Assembly: GCF_003610555.1 (NCBI RefSeq)
Contig: NZ_RAPQ01000015.1
Span: 1 to 64,000 of the forward strand
Length of the DNA stretch: 64,000 nucleotides
Origin: Marinifilum flexuosum
Lineage (GTDB): Bacteria > Bacteroidota > Bacteroidia > Bacteroidales > Marinifilaceae
Reading direction: 5' to 3'
Below, in pieces: positions 1 through 8,353 of this stretch. Position 1 is the first letter of the stretch. Each line of letters starts with the position of its first letter. A program made the translations under genes and the position numbers. The notes below the pieces were generated by a model. That model had not been told where the DNA came from, searched no databases, and saw only the letters and a list, made by a program, of their open reading frames with translations.

Positions 1-13
1 GCTTTTTTTTCAT
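1..13 (-). CDS. Possible N-terminus of a gene running off the left edge
   Basis: An ATG on the minus strand at 13 is followed by three lysine-like codons before the window ends, as at the start of a signal peptide. The only support is the promoter-like repeat about 185 bases upstream (198-226) facing this way. Only four codons are visible, so product and reality are both uncertain. Confidence 0.25.
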
Positions 14-107
14 GACTTAATATTTTAATGAATAAATACTTAAGCAAGTTACAACCTTATTTGTAAGCTACCGCTGTAGGCGGTTTTTGTTCAACTTGTA
101 AATAAAC

Positions 108-144
108 GCAATTGCGTTTATCTCTCCATTATTCATTCAATGTA
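108..144. repeat. 37-bp dispersed repeat, copy 1
   Basis: By eye about 35 of 37 bases match 37057-37093, in the same orientation. It begins with the palindrome GCAATTGC. Both copies lie between minus-strand genes. Function is unknown. Confidence 0.7.
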
Positions 145-179
145 TTACGTATCCCCCCATATTGGAGTTACAAACGCTA

Positions 180-300
180 CTTGAATTTCTCACCAATCAA
201 ATTTATGAAAAACCAATAGCAAACAATAAGCTTACAGAAGTAAAATCATCAACATACATAAAATAGAATAAGTCTACATAATTATGATTGGGTAATAAAA
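180..300 (-). repeat. Promoter-bearing intergenic repeat, copy 1
   Basis: Closely matches 41811-41930 over about 120 bases, with the last 40 bases nearly identical. A more diverged copy lies at 7082-7200. In all three cases the repeat follows a terminator of a minus-strand gene and precedes the next minus-strand start, so it probably carries a promoter rather than a 3' UTR. Confidence 0.7.
198..226 (-). promoter_or_regulatory. Bacteroidota-type promoter in repeat copy 1
   Basis: On the minus strand TTG (224-226) is separated by 18 bases from TAAATTTG (198-205), which fits the Bacteroidetes -33/-7 consensus TTTG / TAnnTTTG. The same arrangement occurs at 41827-41855. The target would be the gene starting at base 13. 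Confidence 0.5.
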
Positions 301-330
301 CCAAGCTGTGGTACTCCTACCACAGCTTGG
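301..330 (-). terminator. Intrinsic terminator after the PLD-like gene
   Basis: An 11-bp perfect stem (CCAAGCTGTGG / CCACAGCTTGG) with an 8-base loop. In the minus direction it is followed by TTTTATTA. It lies 195 bases past the PLD stop. Its stem is nearly the same as that of the terminator at 7200-7227. Confidence 0.8.
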
Positions 331-525
331 TTTGTTTGTTCCTTTATTGTACAATTCAGTCCTTATGAGAGTATGGAACAAACAAAGATTTTTTATCATT
401 ACATCAATACCTTGTCCAAAACAATCGAAAAACCATTTGTTTTCTTTCATCTATTTCTTTGAGAGAAAAAACTACACAATGATAATGGTTCGACTTTTAT
501 TGTTTAGGACACAATTGGCTTAGAT

Positions 526-2388
526 CTAATAATTGGCTTTTTTTGTTCCAAAAAGAAGTCGCTCATCGTATTCGGGAGTTCCTTTCTTGAAATATTTATT
601 TGTCCATGAATCGTTTTCGCATAATAATAAGGCTTTAAAACGTTCGTCTTCACTTAAGCTATTAAAATCGTTTCGATTCTGAAAATGACGGAATAATCGA
701 ACAAATTCAGTTAAAAAGATATCTGCTACTCTTGTATTACCATCAATTACAAGCATGTTCTCATCATTAGAAACCGTAGAAGCATTACTAAAATTAGCAG
801 AACCTGAAATTACCAGGGGATTATCTGTTAATGGATCAACAAGTAAATATTTTGTATGAAGGTAATCAACATAGGTATTTAGTCCTGTAAGGTATTCCTG
901 TTGTATCACTTCAGTTCTTGCATCAGTGGCATCACTCCATTCCTTTATAAGATCACCATACACAACTTGATTGTTAGGTATTTTAATAAAATCGTAATAA
1001 TCCAAAGGAATTGGTTTTCCTGCTTCTTTGGCTTTAGCCTTCTTCTCATCAGATTTTTCTTTGCTATCTTTACTTTCCAGCAATACCTGACGTACTACAG
1101 GTCCATTTGTAGTATCGCTTGGCTTTTGAACGAGTTCCGTACCAATTTCGCTACTTACACCAAAGGCTGCAGTGAAATGAATAGAATTTTCTGCTTTCCC
1201 TAATCTTTCTGCATACCATTTTAACATGTCGGTTGTAAGCCTGGGACTAAAAATAGGGGTTATGGTATTTTTCTTGGGATCGCCTGAAAGATCTTTTTGA
1301 TAATTAACATTCCAGTTACTTATCCCCTCTTCACCTTTAGATGTTTTTCGTTTAGGATCTTTTGAGAGCTCAGTCCAATAATCGAAATAATTTCGCGCAA
1401 CTTCAGGATCGCGAACGATATGTCCAACATTAGATTGCCCGAAAATACCACCTTCAGTAATGTTTGTAGAACCGGTCCATACTTGCACTGGTTTATTGTC
1501 TTTTAAGAGTACAATGAATTTATTGTGTGAAATTTGCGCTTTTGTTCTTCGAATAAAAAGTTTTTCCCATTTCCAAGTATTCTCTTTTTCCTTAATTCCT
1601 ATTTTTTCTATTGCTTCATAAGCTGCTTCTCCCACTTCGTCTAAAGATTCAACTTTAACTTCTTTTCCCTTTTTAACTACTCTTGTTGTTTTTGTTTTTG
1701 AATGATGAATAATTTTAACATCAGCTCCAATTTCCATCGATTCAGCAAATGCCTCAAGAACCGGAATATGTGTTAATTCATAAAGAGATGCTCTTATACT
1801 GTATGAACTGTCTTTAGCTTGCTTAATAAAGTTTATCATGGCCGATTCTAAACCTCTTGATAGCCAATCCCATGCTTCATGATTCGGCACATCATCTGGT
1901 TTTATACATTCTTCCCAATATTTTCTACCATATTTTTCATTATGGTAATACTTTCTGTATTGACCAAACTTCTCGCTATAATACTGACTTCCTGCTACAC
2001 CACGATTAAAAAATACAGCGTGTTTTTTATGTTCCGATTCTTCTGTTAAAACCTTAATCTTGATCATAGAATCTTCTTCGGGTTTTGCAGGATTACCATA
2101 AAAAGGAGTAATTGAATAAGTATAACTTCTACCCGGAACAGTGCTATAATCACCCCATAAAAAGGATTGAATGGGATTAGTCATAGAATCTCCACCAATT
2201 TGTCCATCTTTAAAATGCTGATACCCTCTTAGATGAATTGTTCTTTTTGTAGTTTCATCTGTTCTGCAAATACCAAATCCAATTAAATCTTTTTTGCCTG
2301 CTTCTGTGGTATTGAGCCCTAAAAGAACAACATGAGTTCCTGCGATTGCTTGTACAGAGATTTTTTCTCCTTGAACGAATGCTTTCAT
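526..2388 (-). CDS. Phospholipase D-like domain protein
   Basis: 620 aa with no signal peptide, so probably cytoplasmic. Residues 1-115 look like a beta-rich N-terminal domain. The two halves of a PLD fold follow. The first (about 285-312) has HNK and WTGSTN, but its aspartate sits two residues later than in HxKxxxxD. The second (about 511-535) is a standard HTKYLLVD followed by SGSANFSNAS. PLD-fold enzymes cleave phosphodiester bonds in lipids or nucleic acids; the substrate cannot be read here. It is the last gene of a minus-strand run with two SAHH-like genes and an ATC-hydrolase-like gene, 99 bases after its upstream neighbour, and ends at a terminator. The family call is secure, the role is not. 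Confidence 0.85.
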   Translation of the reverse strand: MKAFVQGEKISVQAIAGTHVVLLGLNTTEAGKKDLIGFGICRTDETTKRTIHLRGYQHFKDGQIGGDSMTNPIQSFLWGDYSTVPGRSYTYSITPFYGNPAKPEEDSMIKIKVLTEESEHKKHAVFFNRGVAGSQYYSEKFGQYRKYYHNEKYGRKYWEECIKPDDVPNHEAWDWLSRGLESAMINFIKQAKDSSYSIRASLYELTHIPVLEAFAESMEIGADVKIIHHSKTKTTRVVKKGKEVKVESLDEVGEAAYEAIEKIGIKEKENTWKWEKLFIRRTKAQISHNKFIVLLKDNKPVQVWTGSTNITEGGIFGQSNVGHIVRDPEVARNYFDYWTELSKDPKRKTSKGEEGISNWNVNYQKDLSGDPKKNTITPIFSPRLTTDMLKWYAERLGKAENSIHFTAAFGVSSEIGTELVQKPSDTTNGPVVRQVLLESKDSKEKSDEKKAKAKEAGKPIPLDYYDFIKIPNNQVVYGDLIKEWSDATDARTEVIQQEYLTGLNTYVDYLHTKYLLVDPLTDNPLVISGSANFSNASTVSNDENMLVIDGNTRVADIFLTEFVRLFRHFQNRNDFNSLSEDERFKALLLCENDSWTNKYFKKGTPEYDERLLFGTKKANY

Positions 2389-2407
2389 TAGTTTTTATCT
2401 TTTTGAT

Positions 2408-2450
2408 CTTCCTGATCATCTGTATTTGGTGATGATCAGGAAGTTTTTTT
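2408..2450 (+). terminator. Hairpin with T tail on the plus strand, inside the minus-strand cluster
   Basis: A 13-bp stem (CTTCCTGATCATC / GATGATCAGGAAG) is followed by eight Ts when read on the plus strand, but lacks a T tract in the direction of the genes around it. It may be an RNA processing or stability hairpin between the SAHH-like and PLD genes, or a plus-strand terminator for an unseen antisense transcript. Confidence 0.5.
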
Positions 2451-2487
2451 TATACTAAATGTTTATTCTTTGGTATTAAGTTTCTCT

Positions 2488-4311
2488 CTAATTTACGGAG
2501 GGAGGTATTGGTATGTCATGCTCAGGCATTTTAGCTCCATAAACATTCTCTGAGGCAATCCTATCATAATCAATAGCAAACACTCTTGGGTTCTTAATTT
2601 TTGGTGTCTGACGATGAAGATTGGCTGTTACCGATAGCAACTGAGCCAATGTTTCATCAATAATTTCTGTTGGAACACCAAAGAATAAGAAATTAATTGG
2701 CATCAGATTGTTCAAGAATATAACATTCTTGGTTTGTACTTTCGTATTTCCTTTGATAACAAACTGATACCTTGCTCCAAAACTTCTTTTCGAGAGTGCA
2801 TCTTTTAAATCTAACTTTGCAACGCTAGCCTCCTTTCCAAGAATGTTAATGGTAGGGTTTTCAAGAATTTCATTAACCCAAGCCAATAAATCAGGAAATT
2901 CATCGGTTTTTGTTGAACCACTGGCGATAAAGATCGTATCCTTATTTCCATTGGCTAACCACTCCATTAAATGTTTTCGATTCATTGTTTCATGACCTGG
3001 TGTAGGCCCTCCTGTAATTCCTATAACCAAATCTAAATCATGAAGACGTTCTGGTGCAAAATCGTTGAAACAAGCATGTTCTTCGATATCTTGCAATGCA
3101 GGCTCATCATCTCTCTTCTGCCACGAAGGAATAGGATTTGGTCCTTGTTGCCTACCTACTTTTATGTCGCAACCAATAACTTTTGGTTTTTCTTCACAAT
3201 CTAATCCCCTACGATCCAGTCGAGCATGTAAGGAACGAATAAACCAACGACCAATATTACCACGACTACCAATCACCATAGCATCTCGGTGTTTCAACAC
3301 CATTCCGTAAGAATACATAGCCGATGTAATCGCATTTAAACAGGATTCGGCAACACCACTAGCTTCAATTTGGGTTTTCTTGAAGGACACTGCAACAGCC
3401 ATATTCGGAATAAATAATTTTCCACCACAATTGTTTTCAGTATCAACATCATGGTCGTATCCGTTTCTGGTATATTCAACACTACCTACCACTTTATTGT
3501 TTTTCAGAACATCAGACATCTTTAAACAACTTCCTAGTTTGGCATCTGTTTCTTCATCTAATGGACAAAAATACTGTTTGCGGACATCGCTTACGGTTTG
3601 TCCATTAATTGCCGATTGATTTAAAATAGGTGTAATGTAACCTCCATCTTCCAGAACAATAAGCTCTCTGCCTTCTGCACTTGAGCGTGTTAATTGCTTA
3701 AAAAATGTATCCATACAAAGACATCTCATGGCTTGAATAAAGGTCATTTCTTTCTCTTTCATTACTTTATCCAGTTGATCGTATTGCATTTTTGCATCTT
3801 CGGCTTTTGGTAAAATGGTAAAATCGCGTTTTACCGAGTAAATTCCCTGAGCCTGCTCTGCACTTTCGGTAGTACTATTTTTAAGAATAAAGCATCGAGA
3901 TTCATCTTCTGGTAAATCTAATAAATCAGGTCTGTATGCTTTTTCTGCATCAACATTGTACCCAACAAAAACGGTTGCTAAATCTTTACAACCTAGAGAA
4001 CGTAAAACAGAGATACATCCTAATACTTCTGCCGTGATGTGTTGAATCATCAAAATAGAAGTATTTGCAAAAGGTTTTGGATCACCTATTTTTCTTGCTG
4101 CCTCAATTAATCCTCCTATAGCAGGCATATTATGAACATAGTCATCTACTTTATATTTGCTTTTAGTTTCTTCTTTTGCTGCTGCCCGCATAAACTTTTC
4201 TCTATGAGCAATAGGATCGATATTTGTTATGCCATATGGATGATCAACCTGTAAACCATGTTTACTGGCTTGCAGCAAGTTTTCTGATAAATTATTGTAT
4301 TGAGAACTCAT
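2488..4311 (-). CDS. Divergent S-adenosylhomocysteine hydrolase-fold protein (607 aa)
   Basis: The order of motifs follows SAHH, although the protein is longer than the usual 430-480 aa. QHIT (H91) corresponds to the LHMT site and EDGGY (221-225) to DDGGD. GSVEYTRNG (276-284) carries the glutamate of the SEETTTG loop, and FKK (about 310-312) the lysine position. GSRGNIGR (348-355) is the Rossmann NAD loop, and PINFLFFGVPTEIID (near 540-552) corresponds to VNLGCATGHPSFVMD. Two catalytic histidines of true SAHH are missing: NIGHFD is replaced by SGSTKTDEF, and GHPS by GVPT. Classical AdoHcy hydrolysis is therefore doubtful. It is a paralog of the 675-aa protein two genes upstream. Fold confident, reaction unknown. 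Confidence 0.7.
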   Translation of the reverse strand: MSSQYNNLSENLLQASKHGLQVDHPYGITNIDPIAHREKFMRAAAKEETKSKYKVDDYVHNMPAIGGLIEAARKIGDPKPFANTSILMIQHITAEVLGCISVLRSLGCKDLATVFVGYNVDAEKAYRPDLLDLPEDESRCFILKNSTTESAEQAQGIYSVKRDFTILPKAEDAKMQYDQLDKVMKEKEMTFIQAMRCLCMDTFFKQLTRSSAEGRELIVLEDGGYITPILNQSAINGQTVSDVRKQYFCPLDEETDAKLGSCLKMSDVLKNNKVVGSVEYTRNGYDHDVDTENNCGGKLFIPNMAVAVSFKKTQIEASGVAESCLNAITSAMYSYGMVLKHRDAMVIGSRGNIGRWFIRSLHARLDRRGLDCEEKPKVIGCDIKVGRQQGPNPIPSWQKRDDEPALQDIEEHACFNDFAPERLHDLDLVIGITGGPTPGHETMNRKHLMEWLANGNKDTIFIASGSTKTDEFPDLLAWVNEILENPTINILGKEASVAKLDLKDALSKRSFGARYQFVIKGNTKVQTKNVIFLNNLMPINFLFFGVPTEIIDETLAQLLSVTANLHRQTPKIKNPRVFAIDYDRIASENVYGAKMPEHDIPIPPSVN

Positions 4312-4344
4312 AATTTTCTTTTTTGATATAGAATAATCTCTGAA

Positions 4345-4842
4345 TTAATTTTGTGTTGTTGTTAGAACAGTTTGTTCTAAGCAAAAATCATCTGTTCCAG
4401 ATCTGAACTTTTTCGACTGATAACTTAAATCAGGATTAAGTTGTTTTACCAAAGTGTCGAAAAATTGTAATGATCCTGCAAGGCACATAGCTTTAATAGT
4501 CTCATTATCCATACCTGCAGCATGTGCTGCAGCGTAATTTGGACATTTGTCGCATGCAGTATTGGTTACAACCTTTTCGGGAGTATCTTCTACAATTATA
4601 TCAATACCACCGATTCCCTTTGCAATTTCAATAACTTTACGGGCTGTGTTTTGCACCATAAATTTCTCGCCTCCAGACTGCTCCTTGATCTGTTTACCTA
4701 ACTCAAGGCCACTTGCCACATTGGTTTTAGTTAATAATTTTAGGGCTGGTTCCATACCAAACTCCTCTATAACCTCTTTTACATATGCATAAAATTGTGT
4801 GTATACAGTTTTTGCAACTTCAAAAGCTTCTTCGTTTGTCAT
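4345..4842 (-). CDS. Small Cys-rich protein resembling the ATC-hydrolase family
   Basis: 165 aa, soluble. An N-terminal helical half leads to CDKCPNYAAA (Cys97, Cys100), then Cys120 and a C-terminal GTDDFCLE (Cys154). This spacing resembles the L-2-amino-thiazoline-4-carboxylate (ATC) hydrolase family, whose members carry CP and late GDxC-type cysteines and often have unknown substrates. It lies between the two SAHH-like genes, 33 bases before one and 63 after the other, so it is almost certainly co-transcribed. The cysteines could bind a metal or act in catalysis. The family match is by motif pattern only. Confidence 0.55.
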   Translation of the reverse strand: MTNEEAFEVAKTVYTQFYAYVKEVIEEFGMEPALKLLTKTNVASGLELGKQIKEQSGGEKFMVQNTARKVIEIAKGIGGIDIIVEDTPEKVVTNTACDKCPNYAAAHAAGMDNETIKAMCLAGSLQFFDTLVKQLNPDLSYQSKKFRSGTDDFCLEQTVLTTTQN

Positions 4843-4905
4843 TGTTTTAGTTTTATATTTTGTAATAAGCTATATATCTATCTTTTAAAAAGATTCATTA
4901 TTTTA

Positions 4906-6933
4906 TTATAAGGATGGTGGAAAAGGATAATCCTTTTTAAGATCACGCCCCAGATACACTTTTTGGGTAGCCTTATTATTATAGTCAGTTGGGTAAATAC
5001 CATTTTCGATATTCTTATTTTCCATAAGAGCTACCGCACAACTAGTTACCTGGCTATAGGTTAAATCCATAATTTCGGTTGGAGTACCATAATACATGAA
5101 ATTAACCGGCATGGTATTATTAAGCAAGTAAATAGTTTTGCTTACCTGAATGCCTTTTTGTTTAAACACAAAAGTAAATTGAGTACCTAAGTTGCGTTTA
5201 ATTGTTGTTGGGGGCGGAGTCTGATCGGGCCACATTTGCTGAACTGCAGCAATTGAAAGTTGATCTGGAATTGGACCGGGGATAAGAGCATCCAGTATAA
5301 TGCCATTTATCGTTTTTTGTTCAGTTCGTTGATTCAATACACTTTCCAACCATGTAAGCACATCGGCAAACTCTACAGTTTTTGTACTACCTGAAACAAG
5401 ATACAAACTCGATTTTTTATCGCCAATGGTTAACCAATCGGCAACGTCTTGCCCGGTAATCGTTTCATAGATTACTTCCTTTTCTTCGCCTGTTTCAGGA
5501 TCTTTCTCTGTTCGTGTTCGTGGCCCACCGGTCCAACCCAATATTACATCAATATCGTAACGTGCTTCGGATTCCAGGTCTTTGTAAGCAAATACTTCGC
5601 CAGCCACATTTTCCAGTGGCACATCGCATGCCGACCACATTGCCCAATCGGGAATCGTTTCTGGCCCTGGTTTTGGCCATGCTAATTTAATATCGCAACC
5701 CCAAAGTTGGTCTTTCGATGATTCAAGAATATTAGCAATATGACCTACTGATAGTCGGCCTAGATTTCCGCGTGCTCCCATAACCAGAACAGTTCTGTCT
5801 CGTAAACTGTATCCTGTTGAGTAAAGCACCTGAGATAATGCATCGATACAAGCAAGTGTAATTGAATCACCTTCGAGCATAATTTTTTCGTATGATGCTG
5901 CGATGGAAAAAAATCTGGTTTTCATGACACGCTCCTCTCCAATAACCGCACTCATATCATAACCATTACGTGTAAGCTCAACACTTCCAAGAAAAACATC
6001 TTTCATTGCATCGGCAAATTGTTCTGGAAGTATTCTATCGGTGTTAGCATCGTCGGGTACCATATGAATTTTTCGGAATTCGGCAATAGAAATATTATCG
6101 TGAATTGCCTGATCGATAATTGGGTTTAAGTAACCTCCATCTTCCCATACAAAAACTTGTTTTTTATCTACATGTCCACGTGCAACTGCTTGTAAAAAAT
6201 TATAGGCAGCCAAACTACGTTGAGCATTAAGAAAAGTAAGTGGCTTGTTTAATGGATTCTTAACAATGTCATTACCACTAAAAATCTTATTGAAATTATC
6301 ACTTGGTAAAGGACGATCGGCAGGAAATTTATTAAAACTTTTAACAATTTCGTAAATACCTTCTGCCCATGCCGGAGAACCTGGTAAAGGTGGTCTTGAT
6401 TGAAGAATACAGCTAGTAAATAAAGCGTCAGGAATATCATCCAAAATTTCACGCCAAATCATAGTTTGAAGTGGATTGTAACCTACAAAAATGGTAGACA
6501 TATCTGTAGCACCCCATTCGCGCAAAACACATAAACCGCCATAGGTTTTATCATCGATATGATGAATCGCAACACAAATTGTGTTCTCAAGAGGTCGGTT
6601 TGTTCCAATTTTTGCCCCCTTATCGCCTCGTGTGATTTCCATCGATTTAATGCAATTTGGCATTCGCTTAAGGCAATTGTAGATTTTGTAATTTTCTTTG
6701 GTATGTATTTCTACAGGAGCACCGGCTGGAGTAAGCGGATTTTCGAGTTCTTTTTTTAAGGTCTCTATATCAATTATAACACGTGTTCCATCTGTTATGC
6801 CATGCTGAATACTTGGATCAATATCCATTTGGAAATTTTTCTGTGTATCAACAGTAGCTGCCAAATGATGAATTGGACTTGTAGCAAATTGTTTTAGTTC
6901 ACCTAATTTTTCTTCTAAGCTTAAAGTTTCCAT
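4906..6933 (-). CDS. Divergent S-adenosylhomocysteine hydrolase-fold protein (675 aa)
   Basis: A paralog of the 607-aa protein, with the same block order: IHHID (123-127), EDGGY (264-268), GSVELTRNGY (316-325), SYEK (347-350), NAD loop GARGNLGR (386-393), WTGGP (about 467), SGSTKT (514-519) and MPVNFMYYGTPTEIMD near 608-623. As in its paralog, the SAHH histidines of NIGHFD and GHPS are replaced, and the Thr of HMT is Asp here. Inserts around 470-490 and 540-575 explain its length. It is the first gene of a four-gene minus-strand run; its start follows a 365-base intergenic region. The pair may form a heteromer, which is inference. Confidence 0.7.
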   Translation of the reverse strand: METLSLEEKLGELKQFATSPIHHLAATVDTQKNFQMDIDPSIQHGITDGTRVIIDIETLKKELENPLTPAGAPVEIHTKENYKIYNCLKRMPNCIKSMEITRGDKGAKIGTNRPLENTICVAIHHIDDKTYGGLCVLREWGATDMSTIFVGYNPLQTMIWREILDDIPDALFTSCILQSRPPLPGSPAWAEGIYEIVKSFNKFPADRPLPSDNFNKIFSGNDIVKNPLNKPLTFLNAQRSLAAYNFLQAVARGHVDKKQVFVWEDGGYLNPIIDQAIHDNISIAEFRKIHMVPDDANTDRILPEQFADAMKDVFLGSVELTRNGYDMSAVIGEERVMKTRFFSIAASYEKIMLEGDSITLACIDALSQVLYSTGYSLRDRTVLVMGARGNLGRLSVGHIANILESSKDQLWGCDIKLAWPKPGPETIPDWAMWSACDVPLENVAGEVFAYKDLESEARYDIDVILGWTGGPRTRTEKDPETGEEKEVIYETITGQDVADWLTIGDKKSSLYLVSGSTKTVEFADVLTWLESVLNQRTEQKTINGIILDALIPGPIPDQLSIAAVQQMWPDQTPPPTTIKRNLGTQFTFVFKQKGIQVSKTIYLLNNTMPVNFMYYGTPTEIMDLTYSQVTSCAVALMENKNIENGIYPTDYNNKATQKVYLGRDLKKDYPFPPSL

Positions 6934-7081
6934 AGTTTTTCTTTTAGTTTGTTTACTTCTTGTTTCTTTGATGATGCGAATCCCAAATGATTATACAATC
7001 AATAAAGCTGTCTGCTAGCGTAGAGATACTTTATCCATTCAAAACATTATATTTATTCCAACATATGAGTATTAACAAAGC

Positions 7082-7200
7082 AACTTGAATATCTGTCCTA
7101 TCAAATTCATTAAAAATCAACAGGAAACAGTAAATTTTAGTCATGTAAAAAACAACACAGATATCAAGAAGAACATATTTAATTAAAATTGAGTGTAGTC
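7082..7200 (-). repeat. Promoter-bearing intergenic repeat, copy 2 (diverged)
   Basis: Its first 50 bases align with 180-230 and 41811-41860 (shared core ATCAAATT..AT.AAAAA), after which similarity fades. Same context as the other copies: directly beyond a terminator and before a minus-strand operon. Confidence 0.55.
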
Positions 7201-7227
7201 AAGCTGTGGCGCTCCCACCACAGCTTG
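7200..7227 (-). terminator. Terminator of the 304-aa gene
   Basis: A 10-bp stem CAAGCTGTGG / CCACAGCTTG with a short loop, nearly identical in stem to 301-330. It lies 72 bases beyond the stop codon. T-rich flanks occur on the plus side, so it may work both ways. Confidence 0.7.
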
Positions 7228-7298
7228 GTTTTGCTTGTTCCCTTCCAGCATTATTCAACCAAAACCAGAAAATGGAACAAACAAAGGTTCTTCAATAC

Positions 7299-8213
7299 TT
7301 AAACTACTTCTATAGGAATGGCTTCCATTTTCAAATGCAATTTGCTTCGTTCCGAAGCATAGCGACGAATTGGAATGTATAAGGTTTTGTAATTGATATT
7401 TTCAATAATGAGTCGGTGCTCCCCTTCCGGGAAGTGCCTGAATCTAAAGGTACCGTTCGCAGTTATGTGGGTCGATAAATCCATACCTTCTACCGATACC
7501 TTGCCCAGTGAAATTGGCTCACCGCTAGCCTTGTCTTTTAAGTAACCTAACACATCGTAATGGCGTTGTACTCCTTTGGCCTTTTGTCGGGCTGCAAAAT
7601 AGTAATTCACAAAATCGGGATGGGTAGCACGCAGGTTTTCAATGCTATAATCCAACTTGTAGTTTAAAAGCTTATTGATCTTCTTCAATAAACGATTGAA
7701 TTCATCCCTTGCAGTAGCCTTGTCCTCTTTTAAAAGAATCAGATCGGCGCGCTTTTGCTCAAAGGCTTTGCCATCGGTCTCTACAGCCGCAATGCTTTCT
7801 TCGCTAACACCAAAGGCTGGTAAATCGGCCACATGCTGCCTAGCAATACCAATGATCTGCTTGTAAAAATCAATCAGTTTCAATTCGCTAAAGCTCGTTA
7901 AAACATACTTTGTAACACTTGCCTTCCCCAATATCTCACTGTTTGATACAGAGTTGGCATAACATACCAATCCATTACATACAAGATAGAGCTTGTCTAT
8001 CAAAGATTTCTTTACTGCATTTTTTTCGCCAATTAACCATTTTACAGGCTGATCGGCTTCCTCTTTCAAATTTAAAAGTTGTTCCAGATCTGAAGCAAAC
8101 TGATCGGCCTGAGCTTTGGTGTTCACATTGGTTTCATAAATACTCGCATTCTCAGTCAAAGCCGTATTGGTTTGTACAAAAGAATCTAACTTTAAATTAC
8201 TTTCATTATCCAT
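7299..8213 (-). CDS. Helical protein with C-terminal carboxypeptidase-regulatory-like domain (304 aa)
   Basis: Residues 1-215 are predicted helical, with no signal peptide. Residues about 220-300 form a transthyretin-like beta domain of the CarboxypepD_reg kind: VLGYLKDKASGEPISLGKVSVEG, then a F-R-F strand, then PEGEHRLIIENINYK. The same architecture recurs in the 308-aa protein at 41987-42913, also on the minus strand, also followed by a terminator plus the same repeat family, and also preceded by an ORF of 21-bp repeats. The function is not known. The missing export signal is unusual for this beta domain and suggests a cytoplasmic or non-Sec-exported structural role. Confidence 0.75.
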   Translation of the reverse strand: MDNESNLKLDSFVQTNTALTENASIYETNVNTKAQADQFASDLEQLLNLKEEADQPVKWLIGEKNAVKKSLIDKLYLVCNGLVCYANSVSNSEILGKASVTKYVLTSFSELKLIDFYKQIIGIARQHVADLPAFGVSEESIAAVETDGKAFEQKRADLILLKEDKATARDEFNRLLKKINKLLNYKLDYSIENLRATHPDFVNYYFAARQKAKGVQRHYDVLGYLKDKASGEPISLGKVSVEGMDLSTHITANGTFRFRHFPEGEHRLIIENINYKTLYIPIRRYASERSKLHLKMEAIPIEVV

Positions 8214-8353
8214 TCTTTAAGTTTTTTTAAATAGTTGATAATCATCCCAAAGACACAGAGTCGCGCTTTATGATTGTATCATACAACAGCACGCGACATA
8301 AGAGGTTTAATTTATTTCGTTTATTGATCTATCAGCTCTTTAATTTTTTTGAT

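Larger units (their letters stand above)
1..525. other. Intergenic region with repeats and terminator
   Basis: No convincing gene is visible apart from the edge start codon. The region holds a small plus-strand hairpin with a T tail (70-88), a 37-bp repeat shared with 37057-37093, a repeat of about 120 bp shared with 41811-41930, and a strong terminator at 301-330. A 71-codon plus-strand open frame from 308 starts inside the terminator and has no recognisable features; I do not call it a gene. Confidence 0.6.
6934..7298. other. Intergenic region upstream of the SAHH-like cluster
   Basis: No gene seen. It contains the terminator of the 304-aa gene (7200-7227), the diverged third copy of the promoter-bearing repeat (7082-7200, with TGAATTTG at 7102-7109 on the minus strand) and about 150 bases of leader before the 675-aa start. 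The cluster is therefore likely transcribed separately from the 304-aa gene. Confidence 0.6.

Noticed and set aside
308-523. 71-codon plus-strand frame
   Set aside because: Starts inside the terminator stem; no promoter or recognisable feature.
2488-4311. Genuine adenosylhomocysteinase (ahcY)
   Set aside because: Fold motifs match, but two catalytic histidines are replaced and the protein is over 100 residues longer than normal.
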